NCBI GenBank assembly: GCA_012839805.1
Contig: DUMU01000034.1
Location: 1 to 50,018, forward strand
Direction of reading: 5' to 3'
DNA length: 50,018 bases
DNA from: Bacillota bacterium
Lineage (GTDB): Bacteria; Bacillota; Limnochordia; Limnochordales; DUMU01
The notes beneath the pieces were generated by a model. It worked only from the letters and a program-made list of their open reading frames with translations. It was not told the DNA's origin and did no database searches. Position numbers and translations under genes: made by a program. Shown piece by piece: positions 9,008-17,135 of this stretch; position 1 is the stretch's first letter; every line of letters begins with the position of its first letter.

Positions 9008-9928
9008 TTAATACTCCCGGTGGCGTTTCCAGACCTCGAGGATGAGGAGATAGTTTTCCAGCGGCATGCCCTTGAACGCCACGTTGCTCGTGCAGAACAC
9101 GTAACCCCCGCCCGGTTTCCCGCGCGTGATGGCATACTCTGCACTCTGGATGATCTCATCGCGAGTACCCGTCTGCAGCAGAGCGCAGTTCACATTCCCC
9201 ATCAGCGCCACCCTGTCGCCGACCAGCCGCTTGACCTCGGCGATGTCTACGCCGGCCATGGGATCGAGGGAATGGAGGGCATGCGGTTCACAAGCGACCA
9301 GCTGGTCGAGGATGGGCATGATGTTGCCGTCGGTATGCTTGAAGACGTAGGCACCCATCTCTTTGAGCCGGCGGATGTTTTCCTCAAGATATGGAGTAAT
9401 GAACTCGGCAAACATGCGCGGGGACAAGAAGGGCCCTGAATTGAAGCAGTAGTCCGAACACAACCCGAAAAGATCGACTCCGGCATCGAACCAGACTTTG
9501 GCCCTCTCTATCGCCTCCCGTACCCGGCGCCTCGCCGTCTCCTTGGCTTCTTCAGGCTTGTCGGCAAGCCAGAAGACAAACTCCGTCATATGTTCACCAT
9601 CGGGAATGGCAAAAGTACCGTCGGCATGCGCCCATACCATGAAGCGGTCTCCGGTCAACTTTCGAAAGTAACGCACTGCTTCTGGTGAACCGAGAGCATG
9701 AGCATAAGCTATCGAGTATTCCAGTCGCTCGTATACCTCGATCCATAACTCGACATCCGACTTCATCATGGCTTCCTTTTCAGCTGCAGTCGCCCGGAGG
9801 TACTCTTCCCGATCGTGAGGCTTCTTACCGGTGAGTTCCTCGACCAGCTGGAACTCCAGTTCGAAGGTGGGCACCATGTCCGGCTGCTTCCGCTCGAGCG
9901 CGGCTACGACTCTTTCCCTGGGGGTCAA
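9008..9928 (-). CDS. URO-D fold methyltransferase homologue
   Basis: 306-residue member of the uroporphyrinogen decarboxylase/corrinoid methyltransferase superfamily. Family features are the N-terminus TPRERVVAALERKQPDMVP, the FGLCSDYCFNSGPFLSPRMFAEFITPYLEENIRRLKEMG region, FKHTDGNIMPILDQL, HSLDPMAGVDIAEVKRLVGDRVALMGNVNCALLQTGTRDEI and a glycine-rich C-terminus. True decarboxylases of heme synthesis differ; this variant is common in sugar-use loci, where its reaction is unknown and methyl transfer is suspected. The H-x-D-G motif with a later cysteine (NVNC) could bind zinc. The start is TTG 9928 with AAAGGAG nine bases upstream; a nearer ATG runs straight into a stop. Upstream is a solute-binding protein gene. 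Confidence 0.8.
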   Translation of the reverse strand: MTPRERVVAALERKQPDMVPTFELEFQLVEELTGKKPHDREEYLRATAAEKEAMMKSDVELWIEVYERLEYSIAYAHALGSPEAVRYFRKLTGDRFMVWAHADGTFAIPDGEHMTEFVFWLADKPEEAKETARRRVREAIERAKVWFDAGVDLFGLCSDYCFNSGPFLSPRMFAEFITPYLEENIRRLKEMGAYVFKHTDGNIMPILDQLVACEPHALHSLDPMAGVDIAEVKRLVGDRVALMGNVNCALLQTGTRDEIIQSAEYAITRGKPGGGYVFCTSNVAFKGMPLENYLLILEVWKRHREY

Positions 9929-9997
9929 ATCATGGATCTCCTTTCTATGCTCCGAGCCCCGCGCGGATGGTTACCGGGCGAGCCGCCGGCTGAGAGT

Positions 9998-10036
9998 GGC
10001 GGGCCGATGAACTCCCCTCGGGGTCATCGGCCCGCC
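9998..10036 (-). terminator. Strong hairpin between solute-binding protein and URO-D genes
   Basis: A perfect 13-bp stem (GGCGGGCCGATGA at 9998-10010, TCATCGGCCCGCC at 10024-10036) encloses a further CCCC-TC-GGGG mini-stem. It lies downstream of the solute-binding protein gene and upstream of the URO-D gene on the minus strand. There is no T-tract, so it may act as an mRNA stabiliser that raises binding-protein yield over the downstream gene rather than a true terminator. Confidence 0.55.
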
Positions 10037-10129
10037 GGCAACCTGCCGCGACGGCAACCGCCTCGCGGCCTGTCCAATACTCACCTGCGGTTCGGTCGTT
10101 GACGCGTGCTCGCGACGCCCGGAGTCTCA

Positions 10130-11497
10130 TTACTTCTTTCTGAGTATGGCCTCGAGTTCCTCCTGCGCCATGGTTAGCTCGTTGGCGGGTGACTTACCCA
10201 TCTGGAAGATGGCCTGGATGTGTTTGATCATGATGTCGTTCATCTCGGCGAAGGTGGGCCAGTACTGGAAGTTGCGAGCGTAGCCCGTGCCACCGTAGAG
10301 TTTCAGATGAACGAAAGCCACCACTTCCCGTTGCTTGCTCTCAGGCAAGAAATCAAGATACGACCGCCACAGCTGCTCGTCGAGGATGACGGGAGGAGCG
10401 ATCTTGTGACGGTTCAGGGCCGCCTGGCCTTCCGGCCCCGCCAGCCATTCGGCCAGTTTCCAGGCATCGTCCGGCCGCTTGCAGGTCGCGGCAATGGCCC
10501 ACATGTGACCCTGGGCAAAGTTATGCTGCCCGGAGGGACCGGCCGGATAAGGCTTGAGGGTAAAGTCGAGCGGGTTGGAGCCCCTGGCTTTCTTGAACGC
10601 GTCCCAGATCAGGTTCATGTAGCTGAACCAGCCTTCCCACATCGACTGGAAGCCGGCGAAGAAGTCCCCCTTGGCCTTGCCCGGAGGCAACGTCAAATCC
10701 TGCCTGGCCTTCAAAAACCAGTTGAACATATCGATTGCTTTCGGGTCGTTCACCAGAACCTTGGTGCGGGTTTCATCCAGCCACTCGTGGCCGGTCCAGT
10801 TGTGGTACCACTGGATGTTTGGTCCCCAGCCCCAGTCGATGGGAATGCCGGGACCGTTTATCCCTTTGACCGGGTCTAGCGTCTTGCGGGATACCGTCCG
10901 CATCTCTTCTACCGTCCAGTTGTCCGGGGGCACGGGAACGCCTGCTTCCTCCAGAAGGGTGCGGTTCACGAACCATACCATCGAGTTGAAGTCGTAGGGA
11001 ACTCCGTATAGCCTCCCGCGATAACGCACGGAGTCGACCGCAGCCGGGTAAAACTTGGTACCGGTCAGGATTTCGCTTTTTTCCCACCGGTCGGTCACGT
11101 CAAGGAGCAGGCCTTCCGTTACCCACTTGGGCTTGTATTGAGCCCAGGTCAAGAAGACATCGGGGGCGTTCCCGGTCGCGATCTGGGTGACGATCTTCGA
11201 CGGGTACTGGTCAAACACGGTCTCTTCGACTTTGACCGTGTACTCCGGATACCTTGCCGTGAAACCTTTGAGGACGTCGTCCCACTTATCGATGTCGCTC
11301 GAGTCACCGTAGGTAGCCAGGATCAGTTGTTTGGTGGGTTGTGAGGGGGCTTTGCCTGCGGCCGCCGCCTGCACCCCTAGGTTGCCGCCGGCGGCGAGTA
11401 CGACCAGCGGCCAAGCCGCGAGGAGAACGACGAGCCAGACTCCCATCGGCAAACGGCGAGGCGAGAACGACGACCTGGAACGAGCCATGCCTAACAT
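10130..11497 (-). CDS. Extracellular solute-binding protein (family 1 sugar type), no lipobox
   Basis: 455-residue ABC-importer substrate-binding protein. A basic N-region and a hydrophobic core (VWLVVLLAAWPLVVLAA) form a signal peptide with no cysteine near the cleavage site, so it should be a free exported protein rather than a lipoprotein. The mature domain shows the family pattern: LILATYGDSSDIDKWDDVLKGF, VTQIATGNAPDVFLTW, RGRLYGVPYDFNSMVWFVNR, HMWAIAATCKRPDDAWKLAEWLAG. ATG 11497 has GAGGAG about nine bases upstream. The secreted ADP-ribosylglycohydrolase-like gene is upstream and the URO-D gene downstream. No permease or ATPase gene is adjacent. Aromatic-rich stretches suggest a carbohydrate ligand, but its identity is unknown. 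Confidence 0.87.
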   Translation of the reverse strand: MLGMARSRSSFSPRRLPMGVWLVVLLAAWPLVVLAAGGNLGVQAAAAGKAPSQPTKQLILATYGDSSDIDKWDDVLKGFTARYPEYTVKVEETVFDQYPSKIVTQIATGNAPDVFLTWAQYKPKWVTEGLLLDVTDRWEKSEILTGTKFYPAAVDSVRYRGRLYGVPYDFNSMVWFVNRTLLEEAGVPVPPDNWTVEEMRTVSRKTLDPVKGINGPGIPIDWGWGPNIQWYHNWTGHEWLDETRTKVLVNDPKAIDMFNWFLKARQDLTLPPGKAKGDFFAGFQSMWEGWFSYMNLIWDAFKKARGSNPLDFTLKPYPAGPSGQHNFAQGHMWAIAATCKRPDDAWKLAEWLAGPEGQAALNRHKIAPPVILDEQLWRSYLDFLPESKQREVVAFVHLKLYGGTGYARNFQYWPTFAEMNDIMIKHIQAIFQMGKSPANELTMAQEELEAILRKK

Positions 11498-11541
11498 TTG
11501 GTGACACTCCTCTCTTTCACTTGCCGGGCCGGTAGCAGCCC

Positions 11542-11560
11542 GTGCATCTGAGACACCCGT
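11542..11560 (-). promoter_or_regulatory. Shared upstream motif, copy 1
   Basis: The minus strand carries ACGGGTGTCTCAGATGCAC 45-63 bases upstream of the solute-binding protein gene. The same 19 bases with only two or three changes recur at 30466-30484, upstream of the TIM-barrel isomerase gene on the same strand. Recurrence before two sugar genes suggests a common regulator site, but two copies cannot exclude chance. Confidence 0.3.
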
Positions 11561-11758
11561 ACGACACCCATACGGTTTGCCTCGGGGAGAACTTCGACAT
11601 GGTAACCCTGTTTCCTGCTTCAGCCGCGATCACTCGACAGCATACGATAAAAATCGCTAAGGTTCTGCAAGCGTCCTGCCTGCCGTCGCCGAGGCCTTGG
11701 CACCAGCCTGCCGGCAGGCGTCGCGCCTTGCTTTTGCCCTCGGCACGTCCCTGCCTGC

Positions 11759-13504
11759 TCACCCGCCGGAGCCCTCCGGGGTCGTACGGACCTCGGCGTG
11801 GGACCAGTAGCCCGCCTCGTAGTACCAGCCGTTCGCCTCGTTGAGCAGGCGAATGGTAACCTCCCGCCCCGCCCAGGGGGTGAGGTCGTAACTCAGGTCG
11901 TACCACTTCATGCGCCCTTGCTCCCGCCGGATAACTCGTTCGTCTAACAGTTGGTCATCGACGAAGACCTTCAGTACCCAATCACAGTCGGCGATCTGGT
12001 CGTAGTTAGTAACGCCTATCTCCAGAACCGTATGGCCCTGGGAGGGGATGCTCACGCGGGCGCGCAGTTCGGCCGGAATTCTGGTGCTCTTGGGATGGGT
12101 CACGAAGACGTTGGGACGGCCCGCATATTCCGTCCGCAGCCCGGGCCCCATGTCGAAACCGAGGCCGTACACTTCCCACAAGGGATTCCATGGGCGAGCC
12201 ATGTGCCGCACCACGTCTTCCTCCGGTACCGGCGGCTCGTAGGGCGCGACCGGGAGGGGCTCGACGGGTATTACCAGTTCACCCGCACCCGCTTCCTCTG
12301 CTCCGCCGTACCTCGCTACCACCTTCAAACCTATCTTCGCCATCCGTTCACTAACGTCATCAATCGAAAGGAATTGGGGAAACCCGCGCAACGTACGGTT
12401 GTAATAAGCCTCGCCCAGCGGCTCGACCCAACGGCGGGGAAGAGCCGAGAAACCGACCATCGTTCCCACGATCCCGCCGGCGGTGGCGGCATTACAGTCA
12501 TTGTCAAACCCCGCTTGAACTGCGATCTGTACCGTCCGCTCAAAATCGCCTCCCCCGTAGAGCAGCGCCAGCGTCACCATCGCCCCGTTGATGTCCGCCA
12601 GCACCCACCCGCTGTTCGGACCCCACCCGGGCTGGTAGAAACGCCGGGCTATCGCCTGGCGGGCCGGCCTCCAGTCGCCCGGGCTTTCTTTCCAGGCCGT
12701 CACCGCCGCCTGAATCGCCTGGGTATACCGGCTCTCCGGCGGCAGGGCGGCGAGCGCCTGAGTCACCAGCTTTTCCGGATCCCGTTCAAAGAAAGCCAGG
12801 CTGTAGAGGGTGGCAACGTAGACCGCGCCGAGGAGCCCATCCGATGAGTTGGTCAGCGACCCGAACCGCCGGGCATACTCCTGGGCGGCGGCCGGGAGCC
12901 CCGGCGCGATTAGCCCGTAGAGGTCGGACTCGATCTGAGCGTCTATGTAAAGGTAATAAATGTTATTTTCCGGCCGGCCCGAGTCCGGCGGCCAGATCTG
13001 CCGGTGGAAGTTCTCCAGGGCCGCGAAGTTGGCGCAGGCCACTGCCCCTCGGGGTATATGATCGACCCACTCGGCCGCAAGCTGCCGGGGCGTAGCGTCT
13101 ATACCATGCTCTTCCAGGGCGTGTAAGGCCACCAACTCAACGAAGGTGTCGTCATCCGAGAATGCGCCGGAGGGCACTTCTTTATAAAAGGTGATCGTCT
13201 TCGGACCGGAGAAAGTAGTGAACTGCCCCTCCCAGGGGATTCCGAAAAGGTTCCCGATGATCTGCCCGGCGAACCCGCCTTTGACCTTGTCCCGGTATTC
13301 GGTGATGGAAAGCCGGCGCACCTCCTGCGGGTCACCGGCTGATACCCTGCCCGATCCCACACCCACCGGCCATGCGGCCAGGACGACCAGGCTCATCAGG
13401 ATAGCCCGGCTAGCCGCCCTGACCCGCCTGCCCCGGACGGCCGTGCCGGCGAGGATGGCCCGCATGCCCGGGGCGCTCGCAACCACCCGCGTAACGATAC
13501 TCAT
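11759..13504 (-). CDS. Secreted ADP-ribosylglycohydrolase-fold protein with C-terminal beta domain
   Basis: 581 residues. A signal peptide (hydrophobic core ILMSLVVLAAWPVGVG, cleavage near VSAG) precedes an ADP-ribosylglycohydrolase (DraG/ARH) domain at about 65-400. The metal-binding aspartates are visible in FSDDDTFVE (D117-D119) and GFDNDCNAATAGGIVGTMVG (D334, D336); GGFAGQIIGNLFGIPWEG is the usual N-terminal family motif. About 430-575 is a separate beta-rich region (LRARVSIPSQGHTVLEIGVTN, WVLKVFVDDQLLDERVI, DLTPWAGREVTIRLLNEAN) resembling carbohydrate-binding beta-sandwiches. ATG 13504 has AGGAGGG seven bases upstream. Intracellular family members remove ADP-ribose from proteins; export together with a sugar-binding protein suggests an N- or O-glycosidase acting on extracellular glycans. 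That role is inferred. Confidence 0.8.
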   Translation of the reverse strand: MSIVTRVVASAPGMRAILAGTAVRGRRVRAASRAILMSLVVLAAWPVGVGSGRVSAGDPQEVRRLSITEYRDKVKGGFAGQIIGNLFGIPWEGQFTTFSGPKTITFYKEVPSGAFSDDDTFVELVALHALEEHGIDATPRQLAAEWVDHIPRGAVACANFAALENFHRQIWPPDSGRPENNIYYLYIDAQIESDLYGLIAPGLPAAAQEYARRFGSLTNSSDGLLGAVYVATLYSLAFFERDPEKLVTQALAALPPESRYTQAIQAAVTAWKESPGDWRPARQAIARRFYQPGWGPNSGWVLADINGAMVTLALLYGGGDFERTVQIAVQAGFDNDCNAATAGGIVGTMVGFSALPRRWVEPLGEAYYNRTLRGFPQFLSIDDVSERMAKIGLKVVARYGGAEEAGAGELVIPVEPLPVAPYEPPVPEEDVVRHMARPWNPLWEVYGLGFDMGPGLRTEYAGRPNVFVTHPKSTRIPAELRARVSIPSQGHTVLEIGVTNYDQIADCDWVLKVFVDDQLLDERVIRREQGRMKWYDLSYDLTPWAGREVTIRLLNEANGWYYEAGYWSHAEVRTTPEGSGG

Positions 13505-13567
13505 GCTGCTTCCCTCCTAGCGTTCTCCCTCCGGTGCCCTCCCGGCACCCCGGCCGGTATCGAGCTG

Positions 13568-13588
13568 TGTAGTGTATTAAACACTACA
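13568..13588. promoter_or_regulatory. Perfect palindrome upstream of ADP-ribosylglycohydrolase-like and satD genes
   Basis: Arms TGTAGTGT (13568-13575) and ACACTACA (13581-13588) are exact reverse complements around ATTAA. It lies 64 bases upstream of the minus-strand exported hydrolase gene and about 116 bases before the plus-strand SatD-like gene. An AT-rich dyad in a GC-rich setting is typical of a repressor operator, perhaps GntR- or TetR-type; the regulator is not identified. Confidence 0.55.
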
Positions 13589-13703
13589 TACGTGATTCCT
13601 GCCACTGCAAACGGAGGAAAGGGGCGGTGGCTGGCGAACCAGGGTTGTTGAAGGACGAACGCGGTCGGGGGACTAAGGTCCCGGTGGACGGGGGGCTCAT
13701 TCG

Positions 13704-14567
13704 TTGGACACCTTGGTGGACAGTGGGCCGAGCCCGGCCGGAGCGCCGCCCGGGCTGTGGCTCGTGGTGACGGCCGACGTCATCCGGTCCCGCAGGCTGG
13801 CGCCGCGAGGCGATATACAACGGCGGATCGAGGCGGCGCTGGAGCGCTTCAAACGGCTGGTGGCCGGAGAGGACGAAGCGCCCGGTGGGTGGCAGCCCTA
13901 TCTCACCCCGGGTCCCGGAGCGGCTGCAAGGGCCCGGGTGAGCTTCCTTGGTAGCCAGTTCACACTGGGGCGCGGAGACGAGCTCCAGGGTGTGCTCCGG
14001 GGGGACGCGCCACTGCTCCCCCTGTTACGCTACTTGCGGGGGCTGCTTCAACCGGTTACCCTCCGGATCGGCGTCGGGCTCGGGAGGCTCTCTACGCCCG
14101 TGGAAGTAGAAAACTCGTGGCGTATGGACGGGCCGGCGTTCCACCGCTCCCGGGCCGCGCTGGAAAGTCTCGGGCATACGATACTGCCACGAACCGTCTT
14201 TCGCAGCCACGATGGTCCCGCTGCCGGCCGTGGATCGGGCAACGGCGGCACGGGCAGCACGGGCTGCGGCCCGGCCAGTCCACACCTCGACCCCGACCAA
14301 CGGATCAACACGGTCCTCGCCCTGGTAGACGAGCTCATGCGGCGCTGGACGCCGGGGCAGTGGGAAGCAGTACAAACGGTCGAAGAGTTCGGGACGTACC
14401 GGGAGGCCGCCCGCAAGCTGGGGGTGGCACCGCAGAACATTCACAAGCGGGTGCAGGCGGCCGGTTGGTGGGCACTCAAACCAGCTGAACTGCTAGTTCA
14501 GCTGGAGATTCACAATATCATTACCCGACCTGCCCCGGTCCGGCTTTCGTCACCATTATGGGGGTGA
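13704..14567 (+). CDS. SatD family protein with C-terminal helix-turn-helix
   Basis: 287 residues. The N-terminal part (LWLVVTADVIRSRRLAPRGDIQRRIEAALERFKRL, ARVSFLGSQFTLGRGDELQGVLR, LRIGVGLGRLSTPVEVENSWRMDGPAFHRSRAALES) matches the SatD family, named from a stress-tolerance locus of streptococci. The C-terminus (EEFGTYREAARKLGVAPQNIHKRVQAAGW) is a clear helix-turn-helix. The linker between them (about 172-195) is glycine-rich. The start is probably TTG 13704 behind GGGGGG; a GTG slightly downstream is possible. The next gene encodes the small membrane protein that usually accompanies SatD. The role may be regulatory, but no mechanism is established for the family. Confidence 0.75.
   Translation: MDTLVDSGPSPAGAPPGLWLVVTADVIRSRRLAPRGDIQRRIEAALERFKRLVAGEDEAPGGWQPYLTPGPGAAARARVSFLGSQFTLGRGDELQGVLRGDAPLLPLLRYLRGLLQPVTLRIGVGLGRLSTPVEVENSWRMDGPAFHRSRAALESLGHTILPRTVFRSHDGPAAGRGSGNGGTGSTGCGPASPHLDPDQRINTVLALVDELMRRWTPGQWEAVQTVEEFGTYREAARKLGVAPQNIHKRVQAAGWWALKPAELLVQLEIHNIITRPAPVRLSSPLWG
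14481..14505. repeat. Perfect palindrome inside the satD-like gene
   Basis: Eleven-base arms (CCAGCTGAACT and AGTTCAGCTGG) flank GCT exactly, close to the 3' end of the gene and about 95 bases before the partner gene. It is coding (PAELLVQLE), so the symmetry could be accidental. It could also be an mRNA hairpin or an operator controlling the downstream gene. Confidence 0.4.
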
Positions 14568-14601
14568 TTATACTATTTAACCTGAGCAGAGGTGACGGCG
14601 G

Positions 14602-14895
14602 GTGACCGTCCAGGGAGTTCCTCCACGACTACAGCCTGACCTGCCGGGCCCGGATATTGCTCAGGCAGGCGTCTACATCGGGCTCCTCGAACGCTTCCTC
14701 ACCCTGGTCTTCTTGTTGGGCGGGCAGTACTCGGCCGTCGGTTTCATCTTCGCCGCCAAGTCCATTGCTCGTTATCGGGAACTCGAGAACCGTGACTTCG
14801 CCGAGTATTATCTGGTCGGCACTCTCCTTAGCCTCTCGCTCGCCGTGGTAGGGTATCTGTTACTGCAAGCGTTGGGAGCCGGGATGTTCAGATAA
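14602..14895 (+). CDS. Small membrane protein, SatD partner (resembles C-terminal part of DUF3307 proteins)
   Basis: 97 residues, GTG start with AGAGGTGA about nine bases upstream, 34 bases after the SatD-like gene. Two transmembrane helices flank a conserved loop: LLERFLTLVFLLGGQYSAVGFIFAAKSIARYRELENRDFAEYYLVGTLLSLSLAVVGYLL, given here in outline only. The block with FAAKSIARYRELE and RDFAEYYLVGTLLS is typical of the tail of DUF3307-type proteins. The usual longer N-terminal membrane part is missing, so this may be a natural short form or a truncated one. Function unknown. Confidence 0.65.
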   Translation: MTVQGVPPRLQPDLPGPDIAQAGVYIGLLERFLTLVFLLGGQYSAVGFIFAAKSIARYRELENRDFAEYYLVGTLLSLSLAVVGYLLLQALGAGMFR

Positions 14896-15151
14896 CGCAG
14901 GTTGCTGCCGGGCGACCCCGCCTTTCACGGGGATGACGGACGCCCGGCTGGGCCTGAACCGGGCGGAGGGGGGCGGTTCGAAGATGTCGAGCGCTCTTCT
15001 GAGAGTTGGTAGCGGCCGGTTGCCGGGGCGGCCTGGGCGTCAAATCCATGCTAGACTAAGAATACACAGGGAGGGCCGGTGATTCGATCGTCAACTAGCA
15101 GGGTGCCCGGCACCGCCAGCGGGGAAACGAAGGGGAGAGGAGGCTTCAGGC

Positions 15152-15760
15152 ATGGCTCTGGCCTCAAAGGAGATCGCCTGCTCCGGCCAAAGAGTATATA
15201 CGTACGAGGACTACCGCCAGCTTCCCGAAGGAGCTCCCTACCAGCTTATAGGAGGCCGTTTGGTGATGACACCCTCACCCACGCCCCGCCACCAGTTTGT
15301 CTCGGCTCGACTGGGGTTTCGCATCATGGCGTACGTCGAGGCAAAAGGACTGGGTGTGGTTGCCTACGCTCCTTTGGACGTCTATTTTGAGCCAACGGAG
15401 ACATTTCAGCCGGACGTAGTGTTCATCAGCCGGGATCGGTTGAACATCATTGAGTCTGACAAGATAAACGGCGCGCCGGATTTGGTAGTGGAGATTCTAT
15501 CGCCTGCCACTGCTTACTACGATCTCAAGAAGAAATTCCGCGTCTATGAAAAACACGGGGTTCGAGAGTACTGGGTTGTTGATCCCGAAGACAACTCCAT
15601 CCAGATTTACGTCCTGCAGGATCGCAAACTGAAGCTCTACCAAGAGGCTATCGGCCAAGGCAAGGTGCAATCTCAACTCCTCGCAGGCTTTAGTGTGGAT
15701 CTAGCGGACGTTTTCGATCAGCAGTGGCAGCCGGAGCGTCCGGCCCCACCCGCCGTTTAG
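15152..15760 (+). CDS. Uma2 family protein (DUF820, PD-(D/E)xK nuclease fold)
   Basis: 202 residues with the family's landmarks: TYEDYRQLPEGAPYQLIGGRLVM, PLDVYFEPTETFQPDVVFIS, GAPDLVVEILSPATAYYDLKKKFRVYEKHGVREYWVVDPEDNSIQIY and a C-terminal LLAGFSVDLADVF. The aspartate of QPDVVFI, the glutamate of VVEILSP and the following lysine-rich segment match the PD-(D/E)xK nuclease core. Uma2 proteins are abundant in thermophiles and cyanobacteria, often as orphans, and their biological role is unclear. It stands alone between spacers of about 250 and 145 bases. Confidence 0.85.
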   Translation: MALASKEIACSGQRVYTYEDYRQLPEGAPYQLIGGRLVMTPSPTPRHQFVSARLGFRIMAYVEAKGLGVVAYAPLDVYFEPTETFQPDVVFISRDRLNIIESDKINGAPDLVVEILSPATAYYDLKKKFRVYEKHGVREYWVVDPEDNSIQIYVLQDRKLKLYQEAIGQGKVQSQLLAGFSVDLADVFDQQWQPERPAPPAV

Positions 15761-15906
15761 ACTAGGTGAGACGAGATCAGGGCCGCGTCGCCAAGCCTGC
15801 GACCGCGCCCGGTATTACCGGGGCGACGCTCTACCCGGCCTCTCGCCAGCCGTGGTAGGATAAGGCTATCTTGTACTTCAAGCGCTGGGAGCTGGATGTT
15901 CAGGTA

Positions 15907-16767
15907 ATGAAGGTGGTTGGCGGCCGGTGTCCGGCACGGCCGCACGAAGAGCAGCTACGCCGTGTGAACCGGCTGCTTCCCCCCGGGTGTTCTGCCGGGT
16001 GCACCCGCGGGCTTAGGGATGCCTTGCCCATCGTTCTCGCCTATGTGCCGCTGGGCGCCGGGTTCGGGCTGCTCGCCCGGGTCATCGGCATGCCGTTATG
16101 GCTGGTAGGAGTCACTTCGCTCCTGCTCTTCGCCGGAGCGGGCCAGTACATGGTGGCCAGCATGCTGGCCTCGGGGGTCAGCCTGCCGGTCATCACTGCG
16201 TCGGTAATCCTGGTGAACTTGCGGCACCTCCTCTACTCCGCCTCTATCGGTGTCAAGCTGCGCGGCTGGCGAAGCGGGATAGCCCGCTGGGCAGCCGTTT
16301 TTGGCCTGACCGACGAGGTGTACGCAGTCTCCAGCACCGCCCCCGAGCCGGTGACCCCCGCCTATTTCTTTACCCTGGCGGTCGCGAGCCACCTGGCCTG
16401 GATCGGCGGGGGACTCGGCGGGGCGTGGCTCGGCGGCCTGCTCCCGGCGGCCGTGACCGAGGTCCTGACCTATAGCCTGACCGCACTCTTCCTCGCCCTG
16501 CTCCTGGGCACGGGCCGGCCCGGCACGCTAGCGAGCAGGCTCGTGGCTGCGGCCGTGGCCGGTAGCATCGCCCTGGCCGCCCGCCTCCGCGGCTGGGAGA
16601 GCGCGGGGCTCCTGGCCGGAGCAGTGGCCGGAACAACGGCCGGGTGGGCCTTGACCCGGCGCAAACAGGAATTGGAAGCGTGCGCGGCCAAATGGGCGGG
16701 CGCGTCGTCCGGCTGCGAGGGCAAATCGACCAGCTCGGGTAGCTCAGGGGGCGGATCGACCAGGTGA
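15907..16767 (+). CDS. AzlC family branched-chain amino acid exporter subunit
   Basis: Large subunit of the AzlCD exporter for branched-chain amino acids and their analogues. Family signatures: GLRDALPIVLAYVPLGAGFGLLAR, LLLFAGAGQYMVASMLASG, VNLRHLLYSASIGVKL, FGLTDEVYAVSS. It has about seven hydrophobic helices and a polar serine/glycine tail. ATG 15907 is the first methionine in frame but has a poor ribosome binding site; TTG 15871 is possible. The gene ends in a four-base GTGA overlap with azlD. Confidence 0.87.
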   Translation: MKVVGGRCPARPHEEQLRRVNRLLPPGCSAGCTRGLRDALPIVLAYVPLGAGFGLLARVIGMPLWLVGVTSLLLFAGAGQYMVASMLASGVSLPVITASVILVNLRHLLYSASIGVKLRGWRSGIARWAAVFGLTDEVYAVSSTAPEPVTPAYFFTLAVASHLAWIGGGLGGAWLGGLLPAAVTEVLTYSLTALFLALLLGTGRPGTLASRLVAAAVAGSIALAARLRGWESAGLLAGAVAGTTAGWALTRRKQELEACAAKWAGASSGCEGKSTSSGSSGGGSTR

Positions 16768-17135
16768 ACGGAACCACTTGGACCAATACCTCCCCATGGA
16801 CCGATGGCATGATCACGGCGTACCTCACGGCCCTGCTGGTCATGTCGCTTGGGACCTACCTCGCCCGGAGCCTGCCCATGGCGTTCACCAGCCGCAAGGC
16901 CTTGCCGCCAGGTCTCGTCCGCTGGCTCGACTCGGTCGCCCCGGCCGTCCTCGGCGCTCTGCTCGGGCCGGCGCTGTTCGCCCCCGGCGGCCAACTGCTT
17001 CCCCCCTGGCAAAACCCGGCGCTGCTGGCCGCCCTCCCGGCTGCCGTCGTAGCCCTCAAGAAACGCAACCTGGCCCTGACCCTGGTCGTGGGCGTAGGAG
17101 CGTATACAATTCTGATTACGGTCGTGCGTGATTAG
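16764..17135 (+). CDS. AzlD family branched-chain amino acid exporter subunit
   Basis: 123 residues, three to four transmembrane helices (AYLTALLVMSLGTYLARSLP, VAPAVLGALLGPALFA, LAALPAAVVALKKRNLALTLVVGVGAYTIL). Small partner of AzlC, translated from a GTG that overlaps the azlC stop, which implies fixed stoichiometry by coupling. Its stop codon overlaps the stop of the convergent GHL10 gene by three bases. Confidence 0.85.
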   Translation: MNGTTWTNTSPWTDGMITAYLTALLVMSLGTYLARSLPMAFTSRKALPPGLVRWLDSVAPAVLGALLGPALFAPGGQLLPPWQNPALLAALPAAVVALKKRNLALTLVVGVGAYTILITVVRD

